Below are positions 60,795-64,000 of a stretch of 64,000 bases of DNA, in pieces. How positions within the stretch are numbered: the stretch's first letter is position 1; every line of letters starts with the position of its first letter. The translations under genes and the position numbers were made by a program. The stretch is from Desulfatibacillum sp. (GTDB taxonomy: Bacteria > Desulfobacterota > Desulfobacteria > Desulfobacterales > SpSt-501): NCBI GenBank assembly GCA_020725555.1, contig DYEU01000018.1, positions 1 to 64,000 of the forward strand, given 5' to 3'. The notes under the pieces are model-generated. The model did no database searches. It saw only the letters and a program-made list of their open reading frames with translations, and was not told the origin of the DNA.

Positions 60795-61157
60795 TCAGGT
60801 GCCCGTCTGCTTCTCGCGGGCCTCCATCTGGGTCTTGCAGCGGATGCAGTGCCGCGTGACCGGACGGGCCTTGAGCCGTTCGATGGCGATTTCCTCACCG
60901 CAGGACTCGCAGATCCCGTACACCCCCTCCTCGAGGTCCTCGAGCGAGCGGCGGATCTTGTTGATGAGCATGTTCTCCCGGTCCCGGATGCGCAGCGTGA
61001 AATTGCGCTCGGAGTCGAAGACGGCGCGGTCGAGCGGGTCCGGCGGCGGCTCATCCGTCTCACGCAGCCCGAGGCGGGTTCGATCCGCGTGGGTGAGCAG
61101 CTCGTCGAGCCAGCGGGTGAGCAGTTGCTTGAAGTATTGGCGGTCTTTTTCTTTCAT
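60795..61157 (-). CDS. dksA: DksA/TraR family zinc-finger regulator
   Basis: RNA-polymerase secondary-channel protein that modulates rRNA and stress promoters with ppGpp. The 120-residue protein has a helical coiled-coil tip region (DRAVFDSERNFTLRIRDRENMLINKI) and the C-terminal zinc finger with CESCG and CIRCK. The usual tip Asp-x-x-Asp-x-Ala motif is present in altered form (DPLDRA). GGGAAG precedes the ATG. A promoter match lies at 61234-61262. Confidence 0.92.
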   Translation of the reverse strand: MKEKDRQYFKQLLTRWLDELLTHADRTRLGLRETDEPPPDPLDRAVFDSERNFTLRIRDRENMLINKIRRSLEDLEEGVYGICESCGEEIAIERLKARPVTRHCIRCKTQMEAREKQTGT

Positions 61158-61233
61158 CTTCCCGGGGTTCGACGCGGCGCAGCGAGGGCGCCGGGCCTCG
61201 CCCGCCGGGCGGCTCCGGCGACGGCGGGCTCCC

Positions 61234-61262
61234 TTTATTCCCGAAGCCGTTGCTTTTTTCAA
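61234..61262 (-). promoter_or_regulatory. Predicted sigma-70 promoter of dksA
   Basis: TTGAAA (61257-61262), 17-bp spacer, AATAAA (61234-61239) on the minus strand. An A-rich tract lies upstream. Confidence 0.5.
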
Positions 61263-61295
61263 GAGCTTTTTTTGCGTGCGCCTCCCGCGCGGCGA

Positions 61296-61324
61296 TTGAC
61301 ATCCCTCAAGCGCCCGCATAGAGT
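61296..61324 (+). promoter_or_regulatory. Predicted sigma-70 promoter of the PilZ gene
   Basis: Perfect TTGACA (61296-61301), 17-bp spacer, TAGAGT (61319-61324). The ATG at 61351 follows after about 27 bases. Confidence 0.55.
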
Positions 61325-61350
61325 CTGCCTCGGACAGCAAGGAGTGCGTC

Positions 61351-61671
61351 ATGGTCCCCCCGCCCGAAAAACGCCGCGAACGCCGCCGCCCCTGCAATGC
61401 CGAGGTGGAGTGGGCGTTCTTCAACCGCCTCGAGTTCCACCCCGCGCGGTTGCGCAACGTGAGCGCGGGCGGCGGCTACCTCGAGTGCGCGCAGCGCCTC
61501 GCCCAGGGGACGACCCTGCAGATCCGCCTCCGGGAATGCCTCGAGCCCGCGGAGGACAACGGCTGCCTGAGCGTGCGCACCAACGTCCTCTGCGAGGTGA
61601 AGTGGTGCCGGGAGCTCCCCGGCGGCGCCTTCCCCTTCGGGGTCGGCGTGCGCTACCATTTCCCCGTCTAA
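61351..61671 (+). CDS. PilZ domain protein
   Basis: A 106-residue cytoplasmic c-di-GMP receptor candidate. It carries the PilZ signature: arginine-rich RRERRRPCNAEV (R-x3-R type) near residue 9 and NVSAGGGYLE (N-x-S-x-x-G) near residue 36. The second position is Asn instead of Asp, a common tolerated variant. It may control motility or surface attachment; the chemoreceptor at the window start is unrelated in position. Its stop lies 14 bases before the YitT-type gene. Confidence 0.88.
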   Translation: MVPPPEKRRERRRPCNAEVEWAFFNRLEFHPARLRNVSAGGGYLECAQRLAQGTTLQIRLRECLEPAEDNGCLSVRTNVLCEVKWCRELPGGAFPFGVGVRYHFPV

Positions 61672-61685
61672 AGCCCAAGCCGCCC

Positions 61686-62546
61686 ATGAAAGACCGCAAG
61701 AGCTTCCTCCGCCGGTTCGTCGAAAACGGGCTCCTGATCGGATCGGGCGCCGTGCTGTGCGCCTACGCGATCAACGCCATCCTCGTCCCCAGCCGCTTCC
61801 TCGCCGGCGGGGTCGGCGGCCTGAGCCTGTTTCTCCACTACCTCCTGCCCGCCCTGCCGGTCGGCGTCCTCTACTTCCTGCTGAACATCCCCATTTTCGC
61901 TGTGGGCTGGAAGTTCGTCGGCCGGCGCTTCTTCGGCTACAGCCTGCTCGGCATGGGGGTGCTCTCGGCCCTGCTCCTGGTCCCCTTCGCCCCCTGCCCC
62001 CTCCGCGACCCCCTGCTCCAGGCGATTGCCGCGGGCATTCTCTCGGGCGTGGGCAGCGGCCTGATGCTGCGCTCCTTTGGCTCCGGGGGCGGGCTCGACA
62101 TCCTCTCGGTGATTCTCCTCAAGAAGGGATCCGTGCGCATCGGCACCACGGTCATGGGGTTCAACACGGCGCTGCTGCTCGTGGCGCTCTTCCGCTTCCC
62201 CCTGGAGACGGTGATCTACACGCTGATCTACTTCTTCGTCACCGCCCAGCTCATCAACCTCGTGGTGACGGGCCTCAACCAGCGCAAGGCGGTCATGGTC
62301 ATCTCCCCCCGCTGGGAGGAGATCGCCCGCGAGATCATGGAGTCGATGCATCGCGGGGTGACCATCGTGAACGGCGAGGGGGGCTACACCGGCCGGCCGC
62401 TCAAGATCCTCTACTCGGTCGTCACCTTCCAGGAGCTCTCCCGGTTCAAGGAGATGGTGCGCTCCTACGACCCGCAGGCCTTCCTCGTCGTGAGCGAAAC
62501 CCTGGAGGTGATGGGCAAGGGCATCGGCAATCAGCCGCACTGGTAG
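61686..62546 (+). CDS. YitT family membrane protein (DUF2179)
   Basis: A 286-residue inner-membrane protein with five to six helices in the first 190 residues and a C-terminal soluble DUF2179 domain (about 205-280, KAVMVISPRWEEI and QAFLVVSETLEVMG). The helix-loop GLDILSVILLKKGS is typical of the YitT family. The transported substrate is unknown; some members resemble small-solute transporters. It starts 14 bases after the PilZ gene and overlaps the convergent ATP-grasp gene by 16 bases. Confidence 0.9.
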   Translation: MKDRKSFLRRFVENGLLIGSGAVLCAYAINAILVPSRFLAGGVGGLSLFLHYLLPALPVGVLYFLLNIPIFAVGWKFVGRRFFGYSLLGMGVLSALLLVPFAPCPLRDPLLQAIAAGILSGVGSGLMLRSFGSGGGLDILSVILLKKGSVRIGTTVMGFNTALLLVALFRFPLETVIYTLIYFFVTAQLINLVVTGLNQRKAVMVISPRWEEIAREIMESMHRGVTIVNGEGGYTGRPLKILYSVVTFQELSRFKEMVRSYDPQAFLVVSETLEVMGKGIGNQPHW

Positions 62547-63568
62547 GCCCCGGGGTCACGCCCCCGGAGCGCATCGGCGAGAATCCGCTCGACGGCGCGC
62601 GCGAAGGGGATCCCCGAGGCGTCGAGGGCCGCAGCGAAGCCCGCCTCCGGGGCGAGGCAGGGATTGGCGTTGACCTCGAGGATCCAGGGCTCCCCTTCCC
62701 CGTCCACCCGGAAATCCACCCGCGCCCAGCCCCGCAGCCCAAAGCCCCGCCAGCAGGCGCGGGCCAGCTCCTGAAGACGCGCGAGCAAGGGCGCCTCCGC
62801 GGCGGGAAAGGCGAAGCGCCGGGGGGTGTGGCGGTACTCGAAGGATTCCGGAACCCACTTCGCGCGGTAGCCGACCACGGCGGGGGCGCCCGGGGGCAGC
62901 CCCGGAAAGAGGATCTCCGCCGGGGCAAGCACCTGCGGGCCCTCTGCGCCGGCGAGGACCGAAAGGTTGAATTCCCGGCCGGGGATGAAGCGCTCGGCGA
63001 AGCAGGCGCCCCCCAGGAGCGGGGCGCGCCGCGCGAGCTCTTCGCAGGCCTCGCCCGCGCGGCTGCAAAGCGGCAGGCGCCTTTCATCCAACCCGATCGA
63101 GGCATGCTCCCAGAGCGACTTGATGAGCCAGGGGCCTTCGGCCGACGCGGCGGGCGGCGCGGAGGGGGCAAGACGCGGAAGCCCCGCCGGCGCCGGGTCG
63201 ATCCAGGGCGGGGTGGGCAGGCCGAGCAGGACGAGCCGCTCCTTGGCGAGCACCTTGTGGGAACTCGCGCGCACGGCCTCGGCGGGGGCGCCGGTGAAGG
63301 GGACGCCGAGAGCTTCGAGCAACTCCGGGACCCAGTGGATCAGGCATCCCCGGCCGTCCAGACCTTCCACCAGGTTGAAGACCGCATCCGGGGCGAGCTC
63401 CCCTATGCGGCGGCGGAAGCGGGCGAGGTCGAGATCGCAGGCGAGGCGGACCGCCTCGTGGCCGAGCTCCTGCAGGGCCCGCACGACGGCCTCGGCCTGA
63501 TCGAGGACGTCGCGCTCCTCGGGCCCCGCGTTTTCGCGCAGGGCGTTATGGACGACCGCGACCCGCAT
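62531..63568 (-). CDS. D-alanine--D-alanine ligase-like ATP-grasp protein
   Basis: A 345-residue ATP-grasp ligase relative. It has the N-terminal Rossmann-like domain (VAVVHNALRENAG), an ATP-binding middle domain and the metal/ATP site WARVDFRVDGEGEPWILEVNANPCLAP near residues 280-310. Peptidoglycan Ddl enzymes are shorter and differ in the middle region, so the substrate may be another carboxylate/amine pair. A GREFNLSVL strand matches the family. The start at 63568 overlaps the upstream ATP-grasp gene by 23 bases. Confidence 0.87.
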   Translation of the reverse strand: MRVAVVHNALRENAGPEERDVLDQAEAVVRALQELGHEAVRLACDLDLARFRRRIGELAPDAVFNLVEGLDGRGCLIHWVPELLEALGVPFTGAPAEAVRASSHKVLAKERLVLLGLPTPPWIDPAPAGLPRLAPSAPPAASAEGPWLIKSLWEHASIGLDERRLPLCSRAGEACEELARRAPLLGGACFAERFIPGREFNLSVLAGAEGPQVLAPAEILFPGLPPGAPAVVGYRAKWVPESFEYRHTPRRFAFPAAEAPLLARLQELARACWRGFGLRGWARVDFRVDGEGEPWILEVNANPCLAPEAGFAAALDASGIPFARAVERILADALRGRDPGAYQCG

Positions 63569-64000
63569 CGCCGCCGCCGGCCGCGGGCGCACCGGTGCGC
63601 CGCGCGGCCGATTCGAGGATCCAGGCCATCAGCTGCTCGAAGGAGGCCCCCGCGAGGCGGCAGAGAATCGGCAGGTCGGAATGCTCGGGGTGCAGGCCGG
63701 CCAGGGGGTTGACCTCGAGAAAGCAGGGCCGCCCGCGGCGGTCGCAGCGCACGTCGAGGCGGCCGGCGTCGCGGCAGCCGAGGACCCGCCAGGCCGCGAG
63801 GGCGATCGCCTCCACCTCGGCGATCAGGGGATCCTCCGCGGGGGTGAGCCGGCGGTAGCGGACGCGCTCCTCGAAGTGCTCCTTGTTCGCAAAGGAATAG
63901 GCGTTCTCCTCGGCGGAGGCGAGCAGCCGGATCTCGATCGTGGCGATGACGCGCGCCTCGCGGCCGGTGCCGGCGAGGCCCACGGTGAATTCACGCCCCG
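63546..64000 (-). CDS. Second ATP-grasp ligase-like protein, C-terminal part (runs off window end)
   Basis: C-terminal 150 residues of a second D-Ala-D-Ala ligase-like ATP-grasp protein. Visible are GREFTVGLAGTG and the ATP/metal site RLDVRCDRRGRPCFLEVNPLAGLHP, followed by a helix and HSDLPILCRLAG. The frame stays open to the last base of the window. A start codon at 63983 is possible in that frame, but the family homology begins earlier, so the gene continues beyond the window. Its stop overlaps the start of the next ATP-grasp gene. Confidence 0.8.
   Translation of the reverse strand, partial: GREFTVGLAGTGREARVIATIEIRLLASAEENAYSFANKEHFEERVRYRRLTPAEDPLIAEVEAIALAAWRVLGCRDAGRLDVRCDRRGRPCFLEVNPLAGLHPEHSDLPILCRLAGASFEQLMAWILESAARRTGAPAAGGGDAGRGRP

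Overview
The window is a strongly GC-rich (about 70 percent by eye), densely coded bacterial chromosome segment. It carries roughly 65 protein genes and no rRNA, tRNA, CRISPR array or insertion sequence that I could recognise. The gene content points to an anaerobic, Gram-negative member of the Desulfobacterota/Desulfuromonadia type. Evidence: a six-gene Ech-type [NiFe] hydrogenase, a full anaerobe oxygen-defence set (rubrerythrin, flavodiiron oxidase, desulfoferrodoxin, several rubredoxins), an octaheme tetrathionate-reductase-type cytochrome, a DVU0298-family HEAT protein, multiheme cytochromes, sigma-54-type promoters and a heptose phosphatase for lipopolysaccharide. The exact lineage is inference.

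Layout. 1-5.0 kb (minus): the 5' part of a chemoreceptor, rubrerythrin, and pyruvate phosphate dikinase. 5.2-6.8 kb (plus): a small Cys-rich protein and a thiolase. 6.8-10.6 kb (plus): a magnesium P-type ATPase (mgtA) with an elaborate leader, followed two bases later by a PTS-EIIA-like protein. 10.6-15.8 kb (minus): echF-echA, read from a sigma-54-type promoter. 16-20.5 kb (minus): an exported protein, a metallo-hydrolase, an AMP-nucleosidase-like enzyme, a membrane protein and a CDF metal exporter. 20.7-24.3 kb (plus): dihydrofolate reductase, an unknown gene, then octaheme cytochrome plus cytochrome b. 24.3-36.6 kb (minus): K+/H+ antiporter, feoB-feoA, anti-sigma/ECF sigma, a 29-residue membrane peptide, copA, cysQ-like, copZ, a siroheme protein, a HEAT protein, ferredoxin and flavodiiron protein. 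36.7-41.7 kb (minus): rubredoxins, a flavoprotein/ArsC-like fusion, triheme cytochrome, zinc-ribbon protein, flavodoxin, desulfoferrodoxin, a ferredoxin and an HD-like protein, with a divergent CRP/FNR-type regulator at 41.8 kb. 42.5-45.4 kb (minus): archease, rtcB and a stress protein. 45.5-53.3 kb: oxidoreductase, acyl-CoA dehydrogenase, khpA and a complete pyruvate dehydrogenase complex. 53.3-64 kb: thioesterase, dodecin, a papain-like protein, envelope genes, HU, DksA, PilZ, YitT and two ATP-grasp ligases, the last running off the end.

The most interesting signal is the mgtA leader. A 33-codon open frame containing a Pro-Pro-Pro-Gly stretch ends seven bases before a 13-bp hairpin that buries the mgtA ribosome-binding site. 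This looks like a translational switch, analogous in logic to enterobacterial mgtL but built differently. Other notable items: GG-N10-GC sigma-54 promoters ahead of the Ech operon and the octaheme cytochrome; an FNR-type palindrome placed to repress its own regulator and activate the neighbouring redox genes; and a flavoprotein fused to an ArsC fold that lacks its catalytic cysteine.

Other-frame open frames are very common here because GC-rich DNA has few stop codons. Genes were accepted on family motifs, ribosome-binding sites and operon fit. All promoters are pattern matches only.
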